8,698 bases of DNA from Candidatus Daviesbacteria bacterium RIFCSPHIGHO2_02_FULL_39_12. Lineage in GTDB: Bacteria > Patescibacteriota > Microgenomatia > Daviesbacterales > UBA10151. Location of the stretch: positions 1 through 8,698 of the forward strand of contig MFCX01000014.1 in NCBI GenBank assembly GCA_001777055.1, written 5' to 3'. A program made the position numbers and the translations under genes. How positions within the stretch are numbered: the first letter of the stretch is position 1; every line of letters begins with the position of its first letter. Positions 1 to 6,199 of this stretch are shown piece after piece. Under the pieces are notes generated by a model. The model was not told the origin of the DNA. It worked only from the letters and a program-made list of their open reading frames with translations, and searched no databases.

Positions 1-407
1 TGGTCATTTTTGGTTTTCCCGTCTTCTTTTGGTTCATAGATCCGGACATCCATCGGACAGACTTCATTTGCCTCATTTACCCACAGCATATTAAGCATGC
101 CAATACCACGGACAATATCATGTTCAGTTCCTGAGTACTGCCACCTTACCAGTTCAATCTTTTCACTCCTGGATTTATTGAGGATGGTATCATCAGCAAT
201 GATTACTCCACTTCCTCCCACTACATGAGCTTTGGCCTTTTCCCAGATATCTTTTGGCTGACAGTGAGCACTCTCAAGCCACCTGGAAATTGAGTCATGA
301 GAAAGTTCAGTTGGTGAAACTTCTGAAAGAGACAAAGCAGAATACCGCTCTGAAGTTACCTTCAAGAATGTACAGTACAAGTCCCTTGAGCAGAGTGATT
401 TACCCAC
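1..407 (-). CDS. IS701/IS4-like DDE transposase, 5' part (cut by window edge)
   Basis: Reading the minus strand from 407 to 1 gives 135 codons without a stop. The product is like the N-terminal part of transposases of the IS701/IS4-like group. The recognisable stretches are LSHDSISRWL (residues 35-44), the strand with the first catalytic aspartate IIADDTILNKS (69-79, D72 or D73), KIELVRWQYSG (83-93), and IYEPKEDGKTKND (123-135). The product would cut and rejoin DNA at the ends of its insertion sequence. The rest of the gene lies beyond the left edge. An in-frame TAA at 413-411 limits the 5' end. GTG at 407 is the first plausible start, and TTG at 380 (MYCTFLKV...) is an alternative that fits the usual family N-terminus. 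I could not identify the terminal inverted repeat in 408-553. No frameshift is seen in the visible part, so it may be intact. Confidence 0.75.
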   Translation of the reverse strand, partial: MGKSLCSRDLYCTFLKVTSERYSALSLSEVSPTELSHDSISRWLESAHCQPKDIWEKAKAHVVGGSGVIIADDTILNKSRSEKIELVRWQYSGTEHDIVRGIGMLNMLWVNEANEVCPMDVRIYEPKEDGKTKND

Positions 408-553
408 ACCTTAAGTGTATCTCAAATCACATCAATGTGCGAAACTCGTGTCTTATTGGCAGCCTTAATTACTTTATTGACACTATAAAGGGAAAAGTAA
501 AACCGCAATATACATCTTGATAGTCACCTTACTTCTAACTGTTCTTATCAAGT

Positions 554-997
554 TTAAGCTGGGTCGAGGTGAATGATATCTGTATTAGGTATAGTAGATA
601 ATTTTTTAACAAATTGCAGATTAATTTTGTCTGCAAATTTGTCATCTGCTGTGATTAGATCACATTTTTTTTCCTCTGCAATTACTGCATAAGTAGCATC
701 ATATACAGAAACTCGATATTTTTTAGAAAACCCGGCTGCTGTTTTCAGCAGTGTAAAATTTATCGGTATCATTTTGAGAGAGTACTTTTCCAGCCTTTTC
801 AAATTATCTTTAATGTCTTTTTCATCAAGTTTTGTTTTTGTAGCCCAGGCATTTGTAATCTCATATAGCAGCAGAGTAGGTATTAAGATTTCATTGTTTT
901 TTAATAAATGTTGTTTGAGCAGTGCTTTTGCTTGTAGATGAAATTCTTCAGTGGCATTAAACCATTTAAAAATAACAGAGGAGTCAATTATTATCAT
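554..997 (-). CDS. vapC: PIN-domain ribonuclease toxin, VapC family
   Basis: A 147-residue PIN-domain protein of normal VapC length. The acidic residues of the PIN active site are in place: D5 in MIIIDSSVIFKW, E46 in LLYEITNAW, D100 in SVYDATYAVIA, and D118/D119 in LITADDKFA. Family knowledge: VapC toxins are Mg2+-dependent RNases that usually cut tRNA or rRNA and are held inactive by VapB. The gene starts immediately after the antitoxin stop codon (TAAATG junction at 1000-995), so the two are almost certainly cotranscribed and translationally coupled. An AGGGA sequence about 11 nt upstream, inside the antitoxin gene, may serve as ribosome binding site. The gene looks intact. The RNA target cannot be told from sequence. 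Confidence 0.88.
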   Translation of the reverse strand: MIIIDSSVIFKWFNATEEFHLQAKALLKQHLLKNNEILIPTLLLYEITNAWATKTKLDEKDIKDNLKRLEKYSLKMIPINFTLLKTAAGFSKKYRVSVYDATYAVIAEEKKCDLITADDKFADKINLQFVKKLSTIPNTDIIHLDPA

Positions 998-1246
998 TTA
1001 GTTTTCGTCCCTGATCTCTCTTAAAGCCTGCAGCGAATTCCACCCCTTTAGTTTTTTTGAATTTCGTTTTGCTATTCTGTCTAAATCAGCCATTATATTC
1101 TCTATTTCAGTTTGACTGAGATCTTTATCAGTAGTAATTTTGTCTCGGATAACCGCAGCTAAACTTTTTCGCTTGTTAGCGGCTTCAGCTTTAAGTTTGA
1201 GATACTCATCTTCAGGCAATCTAATATTGGTAGTAATAAAGTTCAT
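998..1246 (-). CDS. vapB: Ribbon-helix-helix antitoxin, VapB-like
   Basis: A small protein of 82 residues from ATG 1246. Its N-terminus has the form of a ribbon-helix-helix DNA-binding fold: strand FITTNIRLPEDEY, then helices around LKLKAEAANKR and SLAAVIRDKI. The C-terminal part (DLDRIAKRNSKKLKGWNSLQALREIRDEN) is the likely toxin-binding tail. It precedes the PIN toxin with no spacer, the standard antitoxin-toxin order. An upstream in-frame ATG at 1255-1253 would add MYY, but those three bases belong to the -10 box of the promoter, so that start cannot be on the transcript. I therefore prefer 1246, which makes the mRNA nearly leaderless (about 2 nt). Expected role: neutralise VapC and repress its own operon through the palindrome at 1247-1272. 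Confidence 0.75.
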   Translation of the reverse strand: MNFITTNIRLPEDEYLKLKAEAANKRKSLAAVIRDKITTDKDLSQTEIENIMADLDRIAKRNSKKLKGWNSLQALREIRDEN

Positions 1247-1272
1247 ATAATACAATTATACTATTGTATTAT
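1247..1272. promoter_or_regulatory. 26-bp palindromic operator over the vapBC -10 box
   Basis: Perfect inverted repeat with 10-bp arms ATAATACAAT (1247-1256) and ATTGTATTAT (1263-1272) around a 6-bp centre TATACT. It covers the whole -10 hexamer and the predicted transcription start. RHH antitoxins bind such paired half-sites, so this is the likely site of VapB or VapBC autorepression. The arms are seen directly; binding is inferred. Confidence 0.72.
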
Positions 1273-1283
1273 TTTTTTGTCAA
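1255..1283 (-). promoter_or_regulatory. Consensus sigma70-type promoter of vapBC
   Basis: On the minus strand there is a perfect TTGACA (1283-1278), a 17-nt spacer, and a perfect TATAAT (1260-1255). The expected transcription start is near 1248, two bases before the preferred vapB start at 1246. Both hexamers and the spacing match the consensus exactly, which is notable in a short window. Confidence 0.8.
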
Positions 1284-1320
1284 CGGTTAAAGGAACCTGC
1301 TGTAAAAATGCGCAGATAAT

Positions 1321-1572
1321 TTACTGATTTTTTAGCCTCTCCAGTTCTGAAATATTTACTTTAAATTTAATAACAGGTTTTAAATCACATTTATTACCCT
1401 GACAAATATTATTTCCTTCACCATCTGTTACCTCAATAGCATTATATAACTGTTCATTGGCCCTGGATTTAAATATCTGAGTATTTTGAACCAGGTAAAT
1501 TAAGCTGATTAAGCCTGCCATCAGCAATAAAATCATTAAGAGTTTAAATTTATTCTGAATTAATATATTCAT
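1321..1572 (-). CDS. Small single-pass membrane protein coupled to the large surface protein
   Basis: An 83-residue protein of unrecognised family. It has a short basic start (MNILIQNKFK), one hydrophobic membrane segment at about residues 9-28 (LKLL...IYLV region), then NTQIFKSRANEQ and a polar tail of about 45 residues. By the positive-inside rule the tail should lie outside the membrane. The tail contains CQGNKCDL (residues 57-64), matching CVGNVCEL at residues 1050-1057 of the neighbouring large protein. The start at 1572 overlaps the large gene's stop as ATGA, with AGGTGA 6 nt upstream. An ATG at 1578 is too close to that site. The gene is probably translated by coupling with the large gene. 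It could be a partner or immunity-like protein, or the truncated remnant of a longer surface protein; the abrupt end after one partial domain leaves the second option open. Confidence 0.6.
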   Translation of the reverse strand: MNILIQNKFKLLMILLLMAGLISLIYLVQNTQIFKSRANEQLYNAIEVTDGEGNNICQGNKCDLKPVIKFKVNISELERLKNQ

Positions 1573-4500
1573 GGACATTCACCTTTGTTTCCCAAGTTAT
1601 CTTTTTGATAATCAGTGATATTACCATTAAGATCACAAATTGGTGTAACCCAAATAGTATCAGTTTGGGGGTAATCCTCCAGTCCTGCTGTTTGTCCGCA
1701 CTGTGAATAAGGGGAGGGACAGGAGGAAACAGAACCAGATTCCGGGACTGATGGGGCATCAGGAACAGGAGGGAATTGATCAGAGGCAGCATATCCGCAT
1801 TGGCCGTCAACATAATGGTAGTTAAACTTTCTTACCTCATTTGTGCAGGAGTTTATCTCATAATCATAAACCTGATGTTTTTCCTGGTCACACTCTCCGT
1901 AAGGATCTTTATTCCAGATACAATTATCTTTTTCGGATCCCAAGGGCCCTACGGATAAATTATCCTCGAAGTTAAAAGCCAGATAATCGACAGACCCATC
2001 TGAGTAAACAATACCTATTGGAATTGAAGTCATTCGATCGGTCGGAGTAACCGAATCTACAACTTCACTCATACCGCTAAATACAGTCTGTCTCCTGTTG
2101 TGGATTGTAACCGCTGAAACTGTGATTCGAGGGTTTGTTACAGTATCGCGAGAAAGAGTGCTCGCACCAATAGTTAACAGTTGGTTGCCTGTGGCCAGTA
2201 TCTCTTGAGAAGAAGTCGGTGACAGATAAGCTGTTAAGATATAAGTTCCGGATTTTAAATCATTCGGTAATATAAGTTCGCAAACATTCCCAACGCAGGA
2301 ACCTTTTGGTAAAGCCTCGACATCTCTAATTAGTAGAGGTGCATAGCTATTGTTTTCATCAGCAATGGTACTTTTGATGGAATAAGTTAGACGATAAGCA
2401 TTATCAAAAGATCCGTCAAAATCAAGGACTTTTCCATCTTCAGTTGCAAAAACTGACACTTTAATAGTTGAGCTGGGAGACAATAAACCCTCTACCTGAT
2501 TGATTACTATTTCATGCCTTTTTAATAACTCAATATCTTCACCGCCAGGCGGAGTGACGGATATTATCTCCGTGTTTGAGGGTGCGGGTTGCCCTCTGTT
2601 TATTTTTGTAATCAGATCTGCTAAGAGAGCAGCTTCTACAACTGTTCCCGTGCTAATAGTTGAAATAAAGGCAACTTCTCTTGCCTTAACCCAATCAAAT
2701 TTTCCATTTACTTTCGCATATACTTTTCTATTATCCAAACTCCTGTCCCAGATTTCATACATTCTTTGCAAGTTAGCAGTATTTATTGTGTTTTCAACAA
2801 TAGCCAGAAACTCATCCGGAGACATTCTTGAGCTAATTTTGTCCATTAATACATAATCATTTCCTGTCATCGCATACTCCATAAAATCCAGATCACTTAA
2901 ACCTAAGCGGTTTTTTAACTTCGTCATGGCAGTATACCTTTTAGGAAAGTGGCCGTAGTAAGGTCCGGGACCAGAGTCAAATACCTTTTCAGCTATTAAA
3001 TCAGCGCCCAACTCCAGCCATTCAGACATGATTTGACCATATATATCAGCTTGTTTTTGAGAATATACAAAATTCCTAGGTACCATTCCTGATCCAAAAG
3101 AGAGAGCAGCTAAATGATGCGAAAATTCATGCTGGAAAACACCCCTTTTCATACGGTCCAAGTTATAACCAGCAAGCAGCATAATGTAACCAGTGCCTGC
3201 ATCCGCAGTCGCTAAAGTCGCTAAACCTTCTATGTCTGGTGCGCCGCTGTAAGAATGCATTATCTCTCGAGTCACCACGAGAATTCTGCCCTCTTCAGCA
3301 ATTTTTCTGATCACATTCGGATTAAAAGTAGCCTCCGGCCTGCCATTGTTACGGAAATAACTTTGAACTCTCACAATATAATCATCCACCATATCTAAAG
3401 CTGTTCGTCTATCCATAACTGCCACTTTACCTTGCCGATGTAACTCACGTAATCCTTGCCAAAAACCATAACGTTCCTGACCTCTTTTAACCAAAAAACC
3501 GGGCAGGAGATTTCTTTCCAAAGGAATATCAGTATCATCTAAGAGACTAGAAGAAGTTTGTACACTACTTCTGAGGGCTGCTGGTAATCTTCTGCTAAAG
3601 TAACTTTCCACAGCCTCACGAATAGACTCGTTTGCAAAAGGCGACCCTCTATTCACGGGAATCATTCCGCCTAAATCTATAAAAAGCAGCTTACCATTTT
3701 GGTTGACAACTGCCTCTGTATCGCCGGGATAAAATTTAAGTTCTTCTAAAATAGAAACAATATTGTCTATCTGCCGTCGCAATTCTGCCGACGACATATT
3801 CTCTAATCCGTTAACATCTATATCCACCTTTCCCATTTTAATAATGGGCACATTACTGCTTCTGTTTGTAACAGGAATGCTTATATGACCCGTAGCTTGA
3901 TATCCTTCATAGTGAAAACCATAAGCGGGATCATTCAAAAGTCTGATTTGGTCATCAGTTAACCTGGGAGGGGTATATTCAACCAACTCCGGGGCAATTC
4001 CTCGTTCTGATAAAACTTTAAGTTTTCTAGCCTCCTCCTCTCCGTACCTCACTGAAGAAATCCATCTCTCTGCCGGATCGCCGGCAAGGCCAGGCTCATC
4101 TTTAATATAGACTTTGTAAACGTACTGAGGGTTATTTTTGTCAACATATATCACTGCAGAGCTGCCTTTTGTGGAGAAAACTTCAAAATTCCCTTCCGGA
4201 TAAGCTTCAACCAAAAACTTAAATGTCTGGTCAATTCTTGCTTTGATTATCTGGCTTGCTGATTGAGGATATGTTGGTCTGTAAATCCATTCTTCCGTTC
4301 TCTTACCGATAGCTTTAAGTGATATAGCCTCGCCTCTTTGCAGACTGTTTCTTAATAAAGCTGCCTCCCGTATCATTCTGGGAAAATTCATTACGGTTAC
4401 TTCTACTGCTGTCATCCCCGCTTTGGCAATTGATTTATGAGGACCAATAAAAATAGTTAAAGACAGCATGGCATTAATTTTGTCTTCATCAGTTAGTTTG

Positions 4501-5444
4501 CTTTTGGAAGGGCTGGATGTATCATAACCTTCAAATAAGTCGTATACCGATCTAAATCCAACAGTATCAATTACCTGCAACCAGAAAGGGTCCTGCAGGT
4601 TTTGTTTGGTAACTTCTTCTTGGATGAATTGAGCCAGTTTTTCCTCAGGGATAGTGGCTGCAAGTTCATTCAGGGCAGGTTCAAGCAACGGGCGTTTAAT
4701 GCTGCGGATTTTGAAGGGAGTCAAATTTGGGAAATATTCCATTAAAGCATCGGGGTGATAGCCTTGGCTGATTAAAGTCAGCTGCAGAGACTGCAGTATT
4801 TCCTGGATATTTATTTGGCTGATAATCAACTGAGGGGATTTGGGCTCAAAGTAACAACCTGTCCGGCAATATTTTTTATTAAACTCTTCTTCTGAATAAA
4901 GAATAATTTCTCCGTTCTCCTGGGCCGGGTATATGCCAAACCCTCTCATATACTTAGCCCACTCGGCAAAATCCAGATCTTGCTGATTTTGAGCGTTTAC
5001 CTTGGGGAAGGAAAGTTTCAAAAAGAAAGGTCTTGTGTCAGCAATCTCAAGCTGATAATTTTTAATGGATATCAGGCTGCCTGATTCATCATCAAGAAAC
5101 AGAGTTAAAATATATTGTCCGGAAGGTAAGTTTTTAGGCAGCTTAAAAGTCCAGTTACCTTCTTTGTCTGTTTTTAATTTAGCATTGGTTTGACCCGGAG
5201 TCAGGGTAAGTGTTACTTCAGCTTGAGGCAAACCTCTGCCTAAGAGAATGACATTTTGAGGAATCCGGTTTATCTTAACAGAATCAAAACTTACTACCGA
5301 GACATATTTAGGTTTAAAAATATCCAGGTTTAGGTAAAACAGGACAGCTGCTGCGCTTATCAAAAGAACAACAAAAACAAAAAAAGCAACAATTAGAATC
5401 CTCCTGCGCTTTAACGCAGGAATATCCGGTAAAGAATCCTCCAT
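1569..5444 (-). CDS. Giant membrane-anchored toxin-like protein: Ig-like, pre-toxin-like, kinase-like and HExxH zincin domains
   Basis: A 1291-residue protein that I cannot assign to a named family. Parts in order: basic KRRR (12-15) and a hydrophobic anchor (about 16-38), so the rest should be extracytoplasmic; Ig-like beta domain (about 50-135); a 283-345 segment with DTVGFRSVYDLFEGYDT and KLTDEDKINAML, resembling the pre-toxin TG linker of polymorphic toxins; a kinase-like domain (about 415-600) with GSSAVIYVD, YVYKVYI (K444), a helix at 468-480, PGDTEAVVN (D575) and LLFIDLGG (D590); a zinc-peptidase domain (about 700-900) with HEFSH (H772, E773, H776) and candidate third ligand E811 in ELGADLIAE; a second Ig-like domain (about 975-1093); and a Cys-rich tail (eight Cys, 1175-1290). 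The Ig-like domains share LPxxLxSGxYILT. The kinase catalytic loop lacks the usual His and Asn, suggesting a pseudokinase. It is transcribed with the small gene behind it. A contact-dependent effector or surface protease is inferred. Confidence 0.85.
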   Translation of the reverse strand: MEDSLPDIPALKRRRILIVAFFVFVVLLISAAAVLFYLNLDIFKPKYVSVVSFDSVKINRIPQNVILLGRGLPQAEVTLTLTPGQTNAKLKTDKEGNWTFKLPKNLPSGQYILTLFLDDESGSLISIKNYQLEIADTRPFFLKLSFPKVNAQNQQDLDFAEWAKYMRGFGIYPAQENGEIILYSEEEFNKKYCRTGCYFEPKSPQLIISQINIQEILQSLQLTLISQGYHPDALMEYFPNLTPFKIRSIKRPLLEPALNELAATIPEEKLAQFIQEEVTKQNLQDPFWLQVIDTVGFRSVYDLFEGYDTSSPSKSKLTDEDKINAMLSLTIFIGPHKSIAKAGMTAVEVTVMNFPRMIREAALLRNSLQRGEAISLKAIGKRTEEWIYRPTYPQSASQIIKARIDQTFKFLVEAYPEGNFEVFSTKGSSAVIYVDKNNPQYVYKVYIKDEPGLAGDPAERWISSVRYGEEEARKLKVLSERGIAPELVEYTPPRLTDDQIRLLNDPAYGFHYEGYQATGHISIPVTNRSSNVPIIKMGKVDIDVNGLENMSSAELRRQIDNIVSILEELKFYPGDTEAVVNQNGKLLFIDLGGMIPVNRGSPFANESIREAVESYFSRRLPAALRSSVQTSSSLLDDTDIPLERNLLPGFLVKRGQERYGFWQGLRELHRQGKVAVMDRRTALDMVDDYIVRVQSYFRNNGRPEATFNPNVIRKIAEEGRILVVTREIMHSYSGAPDIEGLATLATADAGTGYIMLLAGYNLDRMKRGVFQHEFSHHLAALSFGSGMVPRNFVYSQKQADIYGQIMSEWLELGADLIAEKVFDSGPGPYYGHFPKRYTAMTKLKNRLGLSDLDFMEYAMTGNDYVLMDKISSRMSPDEFLAIVENTINTANLQRMYEIWDRSLDNRKVYAKVNGKFDWVKAREVAFISTISTGTVVEAALLADLITKINRGQPAPSNTEIISVTPPGGEDIELLKRHEIVINQVEGLLSPSSTIKVSVFATEDGKVLDFDGSFDNAYRLTYSIKSTIADENNSYAPLLIRDVEALPKGSCVGNVCELILPNDLKSGTYILTAYLSPTSSQEILATGNQLLTIGASTLSRDTVTNPRITVSAVTIHNRRQTVFSGMSEVVDSVTPTDRMTSIPIGIVYSDGSVDYLAFNFEDNLSVGPLGSEKDNCIWNKDPYGECDQEKHQVYDYEINSCTNEVRKFNYHYVDGQCGYAASDQFPPVPDAPSVPESGSVSSCPSPYSQCGQTAGLEDYPQTDTIWVTPICDLNGNITDYQKDNLGNKGECP
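1579..1586 (-). promoter_or_regulatory. Ribosome binding site that fixes the small gene's start
   Basis: AAAGGTGA on the minus strand (1586-1579), inside the last codons of the large gene. Its AGGTGA core is 6 nt from the ATG at 1572, but directly abuts the ATG at 1578. This favours 1572 as the start and gives a 4-nt ATGA overlap with the upstream stop. Confidence 0.6.
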
Positions 5445-5452
5445 ATATTAAA

Positions 5453-5480
5453 GATATACCATGCCGGAATCGTTTTGCAA
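5453..5480 (-). promoter_or_regulatory. Possible promoter of the large surface-protein gene
   Basis: Minus strand TTGCAA (5480-5475), 16-nt spacer, TATATC (5458-5453); each hexamer matches the consensus at four of six bases. The expected start near 5446 lies about 2 nt before the ATG at 5444, and no Shine-Dalgarno sequence is visible, so the message may be nearly leaderless. Read-through from the PIN toxin gene 51 bp upstream is the alternative. Confidence 0.35.
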
Positions 5481-5484
5481 GATA

Positions 5485-5503
5485 TGTGGATCTCCTTACT
5501 TTT
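5485..5503. repeat. Direct repeat copy 1 flanking the AbrB/PIN module
   Basis: Nineteen bases matching 6194-6212 at 17 positions; the inner 14 bases ATCTCCTTACTTTT (5490-5503) are identical. This copy includes the stop codon of the PIN toxin. The two copies bracket the complete antitoxin-toxin module, with a period of 709 bp. Confidence 0.6.
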
Positions 5504-5888
5504 GGTAGATTTTTTTCAAATTTTCATCAAAAGTCAAAAACTCATCCGGCTTAAAATTCTCTATTTGAGTTAAAATTATTGAATCAGTAAATGTCAAATT
5601 TGACTGGCTAAAAATGCTTAAAGCATTTTGTATAGCAGATTTGTTCTCAGTTGAGACTCCTTCTAAGGCAACTAAACTTTCAAGAAACTTAACAATAAGC
5701 TCCTTTGGTTGTTTATAAAAAGATCTTAATACCCATTCTAATTCCGGAAAAACAATACTAGGTATAAAAATCCGGATCCTGCCATCTAAACAATCCTCCA
5801 ATAAAGGGCGTATTTTATTAAAGCCAGGATTTCTTTTTAGACGATAATCCAGCAAAACATTAGTGTCAACGGCTACGGTTTTTGTCAT
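5496..5888 (-). CDS. vapC: PIN-domain ribonuclease toxin, VapC-like (second module)
   Basis: A 130-residue PIN protein. The active-site acidic residues are D8 in VAVDTNVLLDY, E49 in VFPELEWVL (E51 is an alternative), D102 in LTFTDSIILTQ, and D121 in FLTFDENLKK. These are all the positions expected of a functional Mg2+-dependent RNase. It begins 23 bp inside the preceding AbrB-type antitoxin gene in another frame, typical of a tightly coupled pair. It shows little similarity to the PIN toxin at 554-997 beyond the active-site motifs, so the two modules are not recent duplicates of each other. Its stop codon lies in one copy of the direct repeat flanking the module. The RNA target is unknown. 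Confidence 0.87.
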   Translation of the reverse strand: MTKTVAVDTNVLLDYRLKRNPGFNKIRPLLEDCLDGRIRIFIPSIVFPELEWVLRSFYKQPKELIVKFLESLVALEGVSTENKSAIQNALSIFSQSNLTFTDSIILTQIENFKPDEFLTFDENLKKIYQK

Positions 5889-6153
5889 AGGGACGCTTTT
5901 GAGAAACCCATTCTTTAACAGCTAATTTTTCAGCTTCATTCCTTATTTCTTTCCAAGATTTTCCGTCATCTAAACCGGCAAGATCACCGGCAAATTCAGC
6001 AATATTTGATTGTCTCTTTGGTTTTCCAATAAAGCCACCATCGAGGGTAGGGAAAATATCAATTTTGGCGCCTGTTTTTAAACCCAGTTTATCTCTAACA
6101 GGTTTAGGTAGAGTTAATTGGTTCTTTGTAGTTAAAGTTGTTGTAAAATTCAT
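5866..6153 (-). CDS. AbrB/SpoVT-type antitoxin of a PIN toxin
   Basis: A 95-residue protein. The first 45 residues match the swapped-hairpin AbrB fold: MNFTTTLTTKNQLTLPKPVRDKLGLKTGAKIDIF is the visible pattern, with the key pieces TTKNQLTLPKPVRDKLGLKTG (about 8-28) and the hydrophobic strand KIDIF (30-34). The C-terminal half (AEFAGDLAGLDDGKSWKEIRNEAEKLAVKEW) is the likely toxin-binding segment. The final codons overlap the PIN toxin start by 23 bp. AbrB-type antitoxins bind DNA as dimers and usually repress their own promoter. The start at 6153 has AAGGAA about 8 nt upstream and lies about 11 nt downstream of the predicted transcription start. Confidence 0.85.
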   Translation of the reverse strand: MNFTTTLTTKNQLTLPKPVRDKLGLKTGAKIDIFPTLDGGFIGKPKRQSNIAEFAGDLAGLDDGKSWKEIRNEAEKLAVKEWVSQKRPYDKNRSR

Positions 6154-6170
6154 CTTAATTTTCCTTATTT

Positions 6171-6199
6171 ATTATATATTCTCCTTGATTTTTTGTCAA
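6171..6199 (-). promoter_or_regulatory. Consensus sigma70-type promoter of the AbrB/PIN module
   Basis: Minus strand TTGACA (6199-6194), exactly 17 nt, then TATAAT (6176-6171), a perfect match like the vapBC promoter. The predicted start near 6164 leaves a leader of roughly 11 nt before the ATG at 6153. The -35 box lies inside the upstream direct-repeat copy. Confidence 0.78.

Noticed and set aside
254..520. Plus-strand open frame of 88 codons
   Set aside because: It is antisense to the transposase reading frame, whose product is recognisable; the plus-strand product has no recognisable features.
516..552. Inverted repeat CTTGATA / TATCAAG as a terminator or IS end
   Set aside because: Arms of only 7 bp with a 23-nt loop and no T-run; not convincing as a terminator, and no partner end is in the window.
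1264..1320. Rho-independent terminator after the small TM protein gene
   Set aside because: Only a 4-bp GGTT/AACC pairing is present and no T-run follows on the minus strand; read-through into vapBC is possible.
1550..1813. Minus-strand open frame of 87 codons in another frame
   Set aside because: It lies inside the 3' part of the large gene, whose frame gives a coherent Cys-rich domain; no ribosome site or family pattern supports it.
1776..2856. Plus-strand open frames at 1776-1958 and 2500-2856
   Set aside because: Both are antisense to the large gene and show no family pattern.
5403..5420. Hairpin CCTGCG-6 nt-CGCAGG near the start of the large gene
   Set aside because: It is perfect but lies inside the KRRR-coding region about 25 nt after the start codon, and one 6-bp stem is expected by chance in this length.
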